The notes under the pieces are model-generated. The model was not told where the DNA came from. It saw only the letters and a list, made by a program, of their open reading frames with translations, and did not search any database. The position numbers and the translations under genes were made by a program. Positions 33,199 to 42,222 of a stretch of 64,000 nt of DNA are shown here, in pieces. How positions within the stretch are numbered: the stretch's first letter is position 1; every line of letters starts with the position of its first letter. Source of the stretch: an uncultured Aurantimonas sp. Its GTDB lineage: Bacteria > Pseudomonadota > Alphaproteobacteria > Rhizobiales > Rhizobiaceae. Where the stretch lies: assembly GCA_947488615.1 (NCBI GenBank), contig CANKZU010000010.1, forward strand, positions 1 to 64,000. The letters are read 5' to 3'.

Positions 33199-34212
33199 TC
33201 AGCGTCCTCCCCCGAGATCCAGTCTGGCGACCTTGATGTAGAACAGGGTGATGAAGGCGATCACCAGGAACAACAGCGTCGAGGCCGCCGATCCATAGGC
33301 GAACTTGTCGAACTGGAAGAGGTTTTCCTGGGCGAAGACCGACATCGTCTTGGTATCGGTGTTGTTCGGCGTCAGCACGTAGATGAGGTCGAAGACGCGC
33401 AGCGCGTCCAGCGCGCGGAAGATGACGGCGACGAGGATGGCCGGCCGGATCAGCGGCAGCGTCACCTTCCAGAACACCTTGACCGGGTGCACGCCGTCGA
33501 TCTTCGCGGCCTCGTAGACGTCGCCCGGAACCATCTGCAGGCCGGCGAGGATGAGCAGAGCCATGAACGGCGTCGTCTTCCACACATCGACGATGATCAC
33601 CGCCCACATCGCCGTTTCGGGCGTCGCGGTCCAGGCGACGGGGGCGGACAGGACGCCGATCGCCATCAGCATGTCGTTGAGGATGCCGAACTGATCGTTC
33701 ATCATCCAGGCCCACATCTTCGCCGAGACGATGGTCGGGATCGCCCACGGAATCAGGACCGCGGCGCGCACCAGGGCGCGCCCCTTGAATTCGGCGTTGA
33801 GAATGAGGGCGAAGGCGAGCCCCAGCACGGTCTCGATAGAGACCGATATCACCGAATAGTAGACGGTGTTCCAGACCGAATTCCACCATTGCGGATCGAA
33901 CAGAAGACCGAAATATTCGCCCTCCCCGTCGCCGTAATCGACATATTCCCAATAGTTCCGGAAGCCGACGAACTCGGCCCCCGCGACATTGTCGAGACTG
34001 GCGTTGGTGAAGGAAAACCAGATCGTCTGAAGCAGCGGCCAGCCGGCGACGAGGGCCAGCACGACGAGCATGGGGGTCAAAAACAGCCAGGCCGATTTCA
34101 GCCGTTGGCGGGAGAGATCGGAGCGGACCGCCGCTCCCTGCTCCTCGGCCGCGATCGCCTTGGCTGTCGGCGGCACTCCCAGCGAGACATTGGCCATCGT
34201 CGTCCCTCCCAA
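33199..34212 (-). CDS. aglF: alpha-glucoside ABC transporter permease (AglF type)
   Basis: A 337-residue inner-membrane permease of the MalF group with an N-terminal cytoplasmic extension and about six helices. The EAA loop is 'DVYEAAKIDGVHPVKVFWKVTLPLI'. The long loop after the first helix ('GEYFGLLFDPQWWNSVW') is usual for MalF-like partners. It pairs with AglG. Between aglE and this gene is a 103 bp gap containing a strong hairpin that may reduce permease expression relative to the binding protein. Confidence 0.92.
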   Translation of the reverse strand: MGGTTMANVSLGVPPTAKAIAAEEQGAAVRSDLSRQRLKSAWLFLTPMLVVLALVAGWPLLQTIWFSFTNASLDNVAGAEFVGFRNYWEYVDYGDGEGEYFGLLFDPQWWNSVWNTVYYSVISVSIETVLGLAFALILNAEFKGRALVRAAVLIPWAIPTIVSAKMWAWMMNDQFGILNDMLMAIGVLSAPVAWTATPETAMWAVIIVDVWKTTPFMALLILAGLQMVPGDVYEAAKIDGVHPVKVFWKVTLPLIRPAILVAVIFRALDALRVFDLIYVLTPNNTDTKTMSVFAQENLFQFDKFAYGSAASTLLFLVIAFITLFYIKVARLDLGGGR

Positions 34213-34274
34213 TGGACTTTCGATCTGGTCCGCCGGCCGCCGCTTCGCGGTCTATGCCCGCCGGATGACGTAAA

Positions 34275-34297
34275 GGGGAGGGAGCGCTTCCTCCCCC
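34275..34297 (-). other. intercistronic hairpin between aglE and aglF
   Basis: 'ggggagggagcgcttcctccccc' is almost perfectly self-complementary with one G-U pair. Such hairpins after the binding-protein gene commonly protect upstream mRNA and attenuate downstream transcription in sugar ABC operons. That function is inferred. Confidence 0.55.
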
Positions 34298-34315
34298 GAT
34301 AGGTTTAGGGGGACC

Positions 34316-35578
34316 TCACTCCCAGGCGCTGCGCTTCAGCCGGCGCAGGCGCTTTTCCAGCTGATCGAGATTGTCGGCGGCCGAGCCCCGACCGGATATC
34401 GTCTCGTTGACGGCCGTCCAGAATTCCTTCGAGACCTCGTTGTACTGCCGCTTGGTCGGCGCCGAGGGACGCGGCACGGCATTGGTCACGACTTCCTTCC
34501 ATTCGGCCACGATCGGCTGCTTCTCGGCGATCTCCGCATCGTCGTAGAGCGTCGGGATCGTCGGCAAGCGCGACTGATTGACGGCACGCTGCTTCTGCGC
34601 CTTTTCCGAACTCAGGAACTTGACGAGGTCGATCGCCGCCTCCTGGTTCTGCGAGTATTTGGAGACCGCCAGGTTCCAGCCGCCGAGACAAGCGGCCGAC
34701 GAACCACCTTCCGAGGCCGGCAGCGGCACCACGTCGAACTTGCCGGCGACGGCGGAATCGTCGCCGTTCGACAGCGCGTAGGCATAGGGCCAGTTGCGCA
34801 TGAACACGGCGTTGCCGGTCTGCCAGACGCCGCGCGACTCCTCCTCCTTATAGGCGAGGACCCCATCGGGGGCGATCGTGCCGACCCAGCCCTTGGCCCT
34901 TTCGAGCGCGGCGGCGGCCTTCGGATTGTTGATGGTGATCTCGCCGTCCGGCGAGACGATCTGGCCACCGCCGTTGCTCGCCACCCATTCCAGCCCGTCG
35001 CAGGTCAGCCCCTCATAGGGCGCGCCCTGGAAGACGAAGCCGTTCATCTGGCCGTTGCCGGCCTCGCGCTCCTTGTCCTGAATCTCCTTGGCGGTGGCCT
35101 CCAGTTCCGACCATGTCTTGGGCGGCTCCTTGCCATATTTCTCCAGGAGGTCGGTGCGGTAGTAGAGCGCCGGCGCGTCCGTATACATCGGCAAAGCGAC
35201 GAGCTTGCCGTCGACGGTCTGGGATTCGATCATCGAGGGGAAGTGCTGACCGACGATGTCCTTGGCGGCCTCGCTCAGGTCGACGAGACTGCCGGCCAGT
35301 TGCGGCGCCCAGATCACGTCGGTGCGATAGACGTCGATGTCCTCATTGCCGGCCGACAACCACAGCCGGTACTGCCCGAACTGGTCAGTGGTGGAGGCCG
35401 GCATTTCGACGATCTTGACCGTGTGGCCGGATTCCTCCTCGAAATCGTCGAGCTGCGCCCGCAATTCCTCGATGTCCTTGCCGACAGAACCGGAGACCAG
35501 TGACAGTTCGGCGGCGAATGCGCCGCCGGTGAAAAGGGTCGAGGCAGTCAATGCCAAGATCAGCCGCGAAAGCGTCAT
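34316..35578 (-). CDS. aglE: alpha-glucoside ABC transporter substrate-binding protein
   Basis: A 420-residue periplasmic binding protein of the CUT1 family. The signal peptide is about 22 residues ('ALTASTLFTGGAFAAEL'). The mature protein shows family sequence such as 'MYTDAPALYYRTDLLEKYG' and 'FVFQGAPYEGLTCDGLEW'. I place the start at ATG 35578, preceded by GGAGGA at 6-7 nt; the ORF track start adds an implausible extension. It is the first gene of aglEFGAK. The LacI-type regulator AglR that precedes this operon in S. meliloti is not found here. Confidence 0.93.
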   Translation of the reverse strand: MTLSRLILALTASTLFTGGAFAAELSLVSGSVGKDIEELRAQLDDFEEESGHTVKIVEMPASTTDQFGQYRLWLSAGNEDIDVYRTDVIWAPQLAGSLVDLSEAAKDIVGQHFPSMIESQTVDGKLVALPMYTDAPALYYRTDLLEKYGKEPPKTWSELEATAKEIQDKEREAGNGQMNGFVFQGAPYEGLTCDGLEWVASNGGGQIVSPDGEITINNPKAAAALERAKGWVGTIAPDGVLAYKEEESRGVWQTGNAVFMRNWPYAYALSNGDDSAVAGKFDVVPLPASEGGSSAACLGGWNLAVSKYSQNQEAAIDLVKFLSSEKAQKQRAVNQSRLPTIPTLYDDAEIAEKQPIVAEWKEVVTNAVPRPSAPTKRQYNEVSKEFWTAVNETISGRGSAADNLDQLEKRLRRLKRSAWE

Positions 35579-35747
35579 GAAATTCCTCCCTGGTGTCGCG
35601 TTCGGCTTCAACCGATCGCGGATACACTGCGAACGACCATCCCACCGGCCGCCCGCCACGCCTTCTCCCGAAGCGTTCTTTCAAAGCTAGCTCGGCAGAT
35701 TGCAAACGCAAGGGCGGCGGCGCTCCGTCAAGCGAGCCACCTAACGA

Positions 35748-35761
35748 TACAAGCGCTTTCA
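35748..35761. promoter_or_regulatory. LacI-family operator-like palindrome upstream of aglE
   Basis: 'tacaagcgctttca' (minus strand TGAAAGCGCTTGTA) contains the AAGCGCTT core with a central CG step, typical of LacI/GalR-family operators. It lies about 170 bp upstream of the aglE start. A TTGACG is seen on the minus strand about 20 bp further downstream, but no convincing -10. The cognate regulator is not in the window. Confidence 0.5.
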
Positions 35762-35829
35762 AGAACGGAGCGAAAGTATTTCCGCAGGAAAATCAAAGTG
35801 GGATATGGCCGCAATTTGTTCCGACTTGG

Positions 35830-37914
35830 TCAGCCGGCGTGACGCCGTTCGCGGATTTCGGCGATGTGCCGCTTGACGGCGGCGATGTCGAACTGGAGCC
35901 GCTTGACCTCCGCGTCATCCGTTTCGGCGAGATTGTCCTGCTCGCCGATTTCGGGACGCTCGGCGGCAAGCGCCCGGATGCCATCGCGCAATTCCTCGCG
36001 GCTCTGCGGTTCGCCGTCGACTGGGGCGGCCTCTACCACCGCGTCGGGCGAATCCAGGGAGCCGCTCGTTGGTTGTGGGTCCGCATCCTCTTCGCTGGCC
36101 ACGCGCTCCTCTTCGACCAGGCTCATTTCTGCCAGGCTCGTTTCGGTCGGCTCGTCGGATTCTTGCGGGTCGCCGTCCAGATCACCCGCCGTGTCACTCG
36201 GACGCCGGAGATCCCCCGTCTCGGCATGGACCGCCGGACGAATTCCGACCGCGTCAGCCAGAGCCACCTCGCCAACGGCGGCGGCGGCGTCATCGCTGCC
36301 AGTCTGTCGCGCGTCGCCCATGCCGCCGGAAGCGGCGGAATAGAAGCCGGCAGACGGATAGAATCCGGACGAATAGGGCGAGCGCTCGCGATATCCGGGC
36401 GCCTCGAAGCCGACGGGGACGCGAGCGCCGTCAAAGGCGACACGATCGAGCGGCCGGACTTCCTGGAAGAACCGCACGGCGCCGCGGATGACGGCGATGC
36501 CGATTCCGACGAAAAAGCCGAGAATGGCGCCCAGAAGAACCAGCGTGCGCCGAGACAGACTCGATGGCTCCAGCGGCGGCGTTGCCTCGGAGATGACATG
36601 GACATTGGCGGTATTCAGGCTTTCCTGCTCGCCGGTCTCACGCGCCCGAAGCAGGAACGCCTCGTAGACCGCGCGCGAGGCCTCGACCTCGCGCTCGAGC
36701 TCGCGCAGCTTGACGAAGGATTCGCTGGTCTCCAGCTGCTTGGTCTTCAATGCGGTGATCTGCGTGCTCAGATCGCGATCGGTACGCTCGGCGCGGGCCA
36801 GATCCGTCTGCGCGGCCGCGACGATACGATTGAGTTCGGCGCGGATGGCATTCCTCGCCGAGGCCAGCGCCTCGCGGCTGGCCAGGCGTTGCGGATGCCG
36901 AGGGCCGAGCGTCGTGCTGAGGACGGCCGCCTGCTGCGAAAGTTCAGAATAGGTGTTGCGCAGCCGGGTCAGCGCTTCCGACGTCAACTCCTCGGGGAAG
37001 GAGCCTTTGACGACATCGTCAATACCGACGTTTTTCATCTGCTCGGCGCGCACCCGCAACGCCGCCAGTTCGCCGCGCGTGCGGGCAAGCTGGTCGTTAG
37101 TGCGCAGGATGTAATCGTCGTCGACCAGCCGTCCGCCGACGCCGACGAGCCTGTTCCGGGTCTTGTATTCCTCGACGGCCCGTTCCGCTTCCGCGACGGT
37201 CTGGCGCAGTTCTGCCAGACGCGACGACAGCGCGTCGCTGGCCCGGCGCGCGGTCTGCGACTGCACGCGTCCGAGCTGGTCGATGAAAGTGGCCCCGATC
37301 AGGCGGGACAGCTCGGCGGATTTTTCCGGGTCCCTCGTCTCGACCGAAAGATTGAGGATGAAACTCTTGGCGTCGCGCGTGACGGTCATCGCCTTGCGAA
37401 GGTTCTTCACGGTCACGAGCCGTCGCCGCCCGCTCTGAGCGTCGTCCTCGCGCAAGAAGGACGTCAGATTCGGAAAGATCGAGCCGAAGAACGTTTCGGC
37501 CGTTCCGTTGAATTCCGGGTCGCTTTCGAGCCCGGCCTCGTCGATCACCCGGTTCAGGACATTGTTCGAATAGACGACCGCGATCTGGCTTTCGATCAGC
37601 GCAAGGGTCGCCTCGTTGGGCAGACCGTTCGGCGTGACCTCGTTCTGCACCACCTTGATGTCGCGCGGGTCGACCAGGATCTGAGTGTCGGCGGTGTAGA
37701 GTTTCGGCGTCGATAGGGCCAACAGAATGGCGAGCGCGATGCCGAGAAACGTGGTGAGGGCGATCAGCGGCTTCGACGACCAGACATGGCGGAAAATGTA
37801 GACCGGGTCGATCAGCGAAGCCTGCCCGGAACGCTCGACGACCGTCACATGCGAGCGTGTTCGGGCGCTTGCCGTCGGATTTGTCGCTGAGGATGTCGAG
37901 AACATGGGCGTCAC
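35830..37914 (-). CDS. polysaccharide co-polymerase (GumC/ExoP-type Wzz)
   Basis: A 694-residue inner-membrane protein controlling exopolysaccharide chain length and export. The Wzz domain begins near residue 32 with the first transmembrane helix ('LIALTTFLGIALAILLAL'). A long periplasmic coiled coil follows (about 195-430). The second helix ('LVLLGAILGFFVGIGIAVI') comes with the Pro-rich PCP motif 'ATPPLEPSSLSRR'. The cytoplasmic tail of about 200 residues is acidic, lacks Walker motifs and so is no tyrosine kinase, and ends in a short coiled coil. It lies 108 bp downstream of the GH10 gene. Confidence 0.88.
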   Translation of the reverse strand: MTPMFSTSSATNPTASARTRSHVTVVERSGQASLIDPVYIFRHVWSSKPLIALTTFLGIALAILLALSTPKLYTADTQILVDPRDIKVVQNEVTPNGLPNEATLALIESQIAVVYSNNVLNRVIDEAGLESDPEFNGTAETFFGSIFPNLTSFLREDDAQSGRRRLVTVKNLRKAMTVTRDAKSFILNLSVETRDPEKSAELSRLIGATFIDQLGRVQSQTARRASDALSSRLAELRQTVAEAERAVEEYKTRNRLVGVGGRLVDDDYILRTNDQLARTRGELAALRVRAEQMKNVGIDDVVKGSFPEELTSEALTRLRNTYSELSQQAAVLSTTLGPRHPQRLASREALASARNAIRAELNRIVAAAQTDLARAERTDRDLSTQITALKTKQLETSESFVKLRELEREVEASRAVYEAFLLRARETGEQESLNTANVHVISEATPPLEPSSLSRRTLVLLGAILGFFVGIGIAVIRGAVRFFQEVRPLDRVAFDGARVPVGFEAPGYRERSPYSSGFYPSAGFYSAASGGMGDARQTGSDDAAAAVGEVALADAVGIRPAVHAETGDLRRPSDTAGDLDGDPQESDEPTETSLAEMSLVEEERVASEEDADPQPTSGSLDSPDAVVEAAPVDGEPQSREELRDGIRALAAERPEIGEQDNLAETDDAEVKRLQFDIAAVKRHIAEIRERRHAG

Positions 37915-38022
37915 CGAATTGCCGGAGCCGAACGTCTGTCGCGGACCCTGATCCGTCGAAAATGCGGTTTTATGCTCAAGAAACGGTTAACGCGGGGACG
38001 ACGACGGCCTTTTCACATTGCG

Positions 38023-39195
38023 TCAGATCGATCGTAGACGCTGCCGCAGGAGGGCCATCCAGCGCTTCGGGGCCATGTCCCGATCAAGCGGCAACGGGCG
38101 GCTCGGATGCCCGTCCGGGCGGGGAAGCACGTCCGAAACCCAGCTATAGCGGTCGCTGACGCCCCACACGATCACCGATTCCGGCGCCTTGAAGGCAAAG
38201 ACGCCGTCGAGGAGATCGGCCACCAGCCGTTGCGCCGTCGCATCCTGGGGTTCGGCACCGGGCACGCTCTCCCAGTCGATCACATCCAGCTCGGTCACCA
38301 GGAGGCCGACTCCCAAGCCATCGAGCGTGCGATGGAACGTCTCCAGCGCGTCCTTGTCGATCGTCCGGTCGGCGTAAAGATGCCCCTGGATGCCGACGCC
38401 GGTGACCGCCACGTTGCGGTCCAGAAGCTGGCGGACGATGGTCAGCATCACCTCGCGGCGGGCATCGTAGCGGGGCCCGACGAATTCGAGATCATAGTCG
38501 TTGATCACCAGCCGCGCGCCCGGATCCGCCCGCGCCGTCGCCTCGAAGGCGATCGGGATATGCCGCGGCCCGAGTTTTTTAAGCCAGGCGGTTCGGCGCA
38601 GCGGACCCTCGCTGATCGGATTATTCGAGATCACCTCGTTGACGACGTCCCAGCCGGTCAGCTTGCCCTTGTAGCGATCGCCGACCCGTTCGATGTGCTC
38701 GATGAGCGCCGCCTCTGCTTCCTTCGCCGTCTCGATCCGCTCGACCCATTCCGGCGTCGAATTCCACCAGACGTGGCAGGTCCCGCGGGTCAAGCGGCCG
38801 TGGGAAAGGGCAAACTCCACCAGCCGGTCGGCGGGCTCGAAATTCCAGCTGTCGCGGGTCGGCCGGATTTGATCGAATTTCAGTTCGTTCATCGGCATGA
38901 TCAGGTCGAAATACTCGGCCGCTGCGTTTCTGTAGGCTGGATCGGCGTCGAGATACTCGGCCTGGATCGCGCAGCCGAGAGGCACCGGGCCGGAACGGGA
39001 CGCCCCATGCCGCTCGGCCCTCGCAGACGCGACTGTCCCCGGGATCAGCGCCAGTCCAGCGCCCGCGGCCAGCAGAGAACGGCGCGTTAAGGTTCCCGCG
39101 CTATTTGAAAGGTTGGACAAAGACCCATCCGCCGCGTCCCGGTGCGGGACGGCGAATGCGGATTGTGCGGCTCGACGGCGGTGAAGTATCGTCAT
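38023..39195 (-). CDS. GH10 endo-beta-1,4-glycanase (xylanase-like)
   Basis: A 390-residue glycoside hydrolase of family 10 that cleaves beta-1,4 linkages. The acid/base Glu is in 'GWDVVNEVIS' and the nucleophile in 'LLVTELDVID'. Substrate-site residues include 'MNELKFDQI' and 'GTCHVWWNSTPEW'. The N-terminus carries a Tat-type signal ('TRRSLLAAGAGLAL'), suggesting folded export to the periplasm. Since it sits in an exopolysaccharide cluster, its probable target is the organism's own polymer, as for PssW-type enzymes in rhizobia, rather than plant xylan. I chose ATG 39195; the upstream start would overlap the divergent flippase gene. Confidence 0.88.
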   Translation of the reverse strand: MTILHRRRAAQSAFAVPHRDAADGSLSNLSNSAGTLTRRSLLAAGAGLALIPGTVASARAERHGASRSGPVPLGCAIQAEYLDADPAYRNAAAEYFDLIMPMNELKFDQIRPTRDSWNFEPADRLVEFALSHGRLTRGTCHVWWNSTPEWVERIETAKEAEAALIEHIERVGDRYKGKLTGWDVVNEVISNNPISEGPLRRTAWLKKLGPRHIPIAFEATARADPGARLVINDYDLEFVGPRYDARREVMLTIVRQLLDRNVAVTGVGIQGHLYADRTIDKDALETFHRTLDGLGVGLLVTELDVIDWESVPGAEPQDATAQRLVADLLDGVFAFKAPESVIVWGVSDRYSWVSDVLPRPDGHPSRPLPLDRDMAPKRWMALLRQRLRSI

Positions 39196-39223
39196 CTGCC
39201 CCTCGGCTCCAAGGTTGTCGATC

Positions 39224-40537
39224 ATGCAACGTTTCGCAGTCTGGATCGAAAGGCTTAAAGGCAACCTAAACCTCCTGCGGGACTATGCCTCGTTGCTCGG
39301 CGGATCGGCCGGGCGCCTCGTCCTGTCGCTCGCCTATTTCGTCTCCATCGCCAATGGGCTGTCGGTTGGCGATTTCGGCCTGTTCGCCACGGCGTCGGCA
39401 ACCGGGATCGTTCTGTCGCGCATCGCCGGCTTTGGCTTCGTTTCGCCACTCTATCGCGTCGCGACGGTGCGCCGGCGCCTGGTGGGAACCTACACCGCCG
39501 GGCTGATTGTCGCCTTTATCCTGTCGCTGCCGTTGGTGGCGATCGCGGCGGCGGGCTTCTATGTCGCGTTCTTCGAGGGCGAGATGAGCATCGGCGCCTT
39601 CGCTGCCGTGGTCCTGGCGGAGGTCGTGTTCTGGCGCGCCCTCGAGGTCGTGGTCATTGTGAACAACGGCCTCGAACGCTTTATGCGCGGGGCGATCATC
39701 GTCATCGCCGGCTCCGCGATCCGGGCCGTAGCGGCCGTCGGTTTCGTGATGATCGGCGACGGCTCGTTGGTGCAGTGGGCGCTCGCCTATGCCGGCGCGA
39801 ACGCTATTGCCGCGGGCTTTGCCGTTATCGCCTATTATCCCCGGCAGCGTCTGCACCTGCGTCCGACTCTCTATCTGGCCAGGTGGCGGGACAGCGTGTC
39901 CGTCGCCAGCGCCGAGATCATCTTCTATCTCCAGTCCGAGCTCGACAAGCTGTTGGTCCTGTCGCTCGGCGGGCCGCAAATGGCCGGCATCTACGCGATC
40001 TTGATGCGGCTCATCGATCTCACCGCCCTGCCGATCCGTTCGTTCAACACGATGGTCGTCCAGAAGCTGATGCGCACGCCCGAATGGCTGACACAATGGC
40101 GAATCCGTTGGGGCATCGAGGCCGCTGTCGCGGCCGTGTCCGTCGCCGGCCTCGCCTTTCTCGGCGGATTTCTGCATGTCTTCCCGACAGCGCTCGGCAA
40201 AAATGTCGCCGAGGCCGCGCCCTTGGTGCTGCTCGCGCTGTTGGTGCCGGCCTTCCGCAATCTGGTTGAATATGAGAGCGAGCTTCTCTACGCCCGTGGC
40301 AGAACCGGGATACGCGCAATGATCTTGGCGGTCGTTGGCCTCATCAAGGCGGCGCTTCTCATCGTTCTGCTACGCGCGGCGCCGCAGACGGAGACCTGGA
40401 TTTTCGGCCTGAACGGGTTGTTCCTGGTGCTCTGGATCGTGTCCGCCGCCGCGACCTATGCAGCGTTCGACTGGACCGGCCCTCGGGTCGCGCGCTCGGC
40501 GGCGCGTCTCACGCCAGCCCAGCAGCCCGGCGAATGA
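39224..40537 (+). CDS. polysaccharide flippase (Wzx-like)
   Basis: A 437-residue integral membrane protein of the MATE/Wzx polysaccharide transporter superfamily with about 12 hydrophobic helices ('LLGGSAGRLVLSLAYFVSIANGLSVGDFGLFATA' at the start; 'LGGPQMAGIYAIL' mid-protein). It is predicted to flip undecaprenyl-linked repeat units to the periplasmic face. ATG 39224 is preferred to TTG 39215. It is divergent from the GH10 gene, and its 3' end overlaps the convergent DUF6492 gene by 29 bp. Confidence 0.82.
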   Translation: MQRFAVWIERLKGNLNLLRDYASLLGGSAGRLVLSLAYFVSIANGLSVGDFGLFATASATGIVLSRIAGFGFVSPLYRVATVRRRLVGTYTAGLIVAFILSLPLVAIAAAGFYVAFFEGEMSIGAFAAVVLAEVVFWRALEVVVIVNNGLERFMRGAIIVIAGSAIRAVAAVGFVMIGDGSLVQWALAYAGANAIAAGFAVIAYYPRQRLHLRPTLYLARWRDSVSVASAEIIFYLQSELDKLLVLSLGGPQMAGIYAILMRLIDLTALPIRSFNTMVVQKLMRTPEWLTQWRIRWGIEAAVAAVSVAGLAFLGGFLHVFPTALGKNVAEAAPLVLLALLVPAFRNLVEYESELLYARGRTGIRAMILAVVGLIKAALLIVLLRAAPQTETWIFGLNGLFLVLWIVSAAATYAAFDWTGPRVARSAARLTPAQQPGE

Positions 40538-41432
40538 GGTCGGGATCGGTGCCGGTGAATGACTGGATGCCGGCCGCGACCTGATGCGGCTCCAGCCCCG
40601 CGGCGAAATCCGTCAGTTCGCGTGAGCCGAGGGCCGCGCCGTTCCAGTAGACCTGACACAATTCCAGATCGCTCGACGCGTGGCGATCGGGCCGATCTTC
40701 GCACTCGTCGACGAAGCGCCCGTAGATCGTACATTCCGACAGGCTGCGCGAGGCCGCGATGGCCGCGAGCCAAGGCTTGCCCATCCGGGTTTCGACGCGC
40801 CGCCGCAGGTCGCGAACCGTGTCCGTGCGCCAGGCCAAAAGCGTGGTGATGTAGGCCGTATCGGTCCAGGGTGGTGCCGCAATGCCCAGCAATTCGCCGG
40901 CCCGTCGCGACCATTCGCGGTGTTCGTCGCGCGCGGCGGGGTCGATGGTCGCAACCGCGCCCTTGCGACGGAAGAAACGAACCTTGCCGTTGCTCGACAG
41001 GCTGCCTAGGTCAAATTCCCGCAGAAAGACCACGTCCGAATCCACGGAGAGCATCAGCTCGTCCTCAATCGTCGCGGCGATCGCCAGCCGCCGCAATTGC
41101 TGGACATGCCAGCCGCGCAGAGGCGGACCGTAAGCCGACAGCCAAATTCGCCGACGGCCGAAGGACAACGGGTCCGGGAACGGGCGCAACCAACGCGGCA
41201 GCAATTGGCGCTCGTCGATGATCTCCCGCTTCGGCCCGGCCAGTTGCTGGAACAGCGCGAGGTCGCCGGCCTCGACCAGAATCAGATGGCGCGTAAAGCC
41301 GGTCACGCGGCGATCGATGCTTTCGCAGAGCAACCGGCATCGCTCGAAATCGCCGCGATAACTCGCGGTCACGATCGCCGATCGCATGGGCCGCCCTTTG
41401 CCGGCGCCCTGCCTTGGCGCGGCGTCAGACAT
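40509..41432 (-). CDS. DUF6492 family protein (glycosyltransferase-like)
   Basis: A 307-residue cytoplasmic protein that I assign to DUF6492. It starts like a GT-A glycosyltransferase ('SAIVTASYRGDFERCRLL') and has a D-x-D-like segment in 'LMLSVDSDVVFLREF' near residue 130. A later 'PPWTDTAYITTLLAW' is also typical. An enzymatic role in repeat-unit assembly is likely from context but unproven. The start ATG 41432 overlaps the wecG-like stop by 8 nt; the long ORF extension upstream is the antisense shadow of that gene. Confidence 0.7.
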   Translation of the reverse strand: MSDAAPRQGAGKGRPMRSAIVTASYRGDFERCRLLCESIDRRVTGFTRHLILVEAGDLALFQQLAGPKREIIDERQLLPRWLRPFPDPLSFGRRRIWLSAYGPPLRGWHVQQLRRLAIAATIEDELMLSVDSDVVFLREFDLGSLSSNGKVRFFRRKGAVATIDPAARDEHREWSRRAGELLGIAAPPWTDTAYITTLLAWRTDTVRDLRRRVETRMGKPWLAAIAASRSLSECTIYGRFVDECEDRPDRHASSDLELCQVYWNGAALGSRELTDFAAGLEPHQVAAGIQSFTGTDPDLIRRAAGLA

Positions 41433-42222
41433 CGGCCCGCTCCCGCCGCGACCGATCGCGCAGGATGCCGAGGAGAAAGAGTGGATTGCCGAGAATATAG
41501 CGGCGCCAGAGTCGGCCCGGCTCGAGCGCCAGACGCCAAGCCCATTCCATACGCAGGCGTCGAATAGCGAGCGGCGCCCGCGCGACGTTGCCGGCGAGAA
41601 AATCGAAAAGCGCGCCGACGCCGACGAAGAGCCGGCCGTGGCGCTCGCCCAAATGATCGGCGATGAAGAGTTCCTGGGCCGGAACGCCCATGGCGACAAG
41701 GACGATGTCGGGCTTGGCCGCGGCGAGGTCCTTCAGGACGCCGGCACAGGCTTCGCGGTCGAAGAACCCGTCCGACACCACGAGATAATCATGCGCCGGA
41801 ACCTCGGCGGCGAGCCGGGTCGCCGCTCGCTCGGCGATGCCCGGCGCGCCCCCGATCAGGGCGACACGCAGGCGACCGTCGAGCGAGGCGAGAAGGCGGG
41901 GCAGGAAATCGGTGCCGTTGAGGTTCTCGGTGAACGGTTTGCCGTAGAGCATCCGCGCCGCGATATCGACACCGATCCCGTCGGGGATCACCAGAAATCG
42001 CTCCAGAGCGCGTTTGTAGGCTGCGTCCCGGCGGGCGAGATTGACGCAATGGGCGTTGAGGAAGGCGAGCCGTGTGGTCCGGCCGGCCGCAAGCGCGTCC
42101 GCCAGCACCGCGATGACCGCCGCGCCCGAGCGGTCGGCGACCGCGATACCGGCGATGTCACAGCTGACGACGGCTTCGTCTGGCGAGGAACCCGCCGGCC
42201 AGATGGCGCTCGCTTCCATCAT
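41425..42222 (-). CDS. WecG/TagA/CpsF-family glycosyltransferase
   Basis: A 265-residue GT26 glycosyltransferase, probably adding a hexosamine or related sugar to a lipid-linked intermediate. Family marks are 'FLNAHCVNLARRD', 'IPDGIGVDIAARML', 'ENLNGTDFLPRLL', 'ALIGGAPGIAERAA' and 'VAMGVPAQELFI'. The protein is soluble or peripheral. It overlaps the upstream glycosyltransferase gene by 4 nt and the downstream DUF6492 gene by 8 nt, so the three form one translationally coupled unit. Confidence 0.92.
   Translation of the reverse strand: MMEASAIWPAGSSPDEAVVSCDIAGIAVADRSGAAVIAVLADALAAGRTTRLAFLNAHCVNLARRDAAYKRALERFLVIPDGIGVDIAARMLYGKPFTENLNGTDFLPRLLASLDGRLRVALIGGAPGIAERAATRLAAEVPAHDYLVVSDGFFDREACAGVLKDLAAAKPDIVLVAMGVPAQELFIADHLGERHGRLFVGVGALFDFLAGNVARAPLAIRRLRMEWAWRLALEPGRLWRRYILGNPLFLLGILRDRSRRERADV

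Noticed and set aside
35593-37716. 707-residue plus-strand ORF opposite the co-polymerase gene
   Set aside because: It is the complementary shadow of a well-supported Wzz-type gene and lacks family features.
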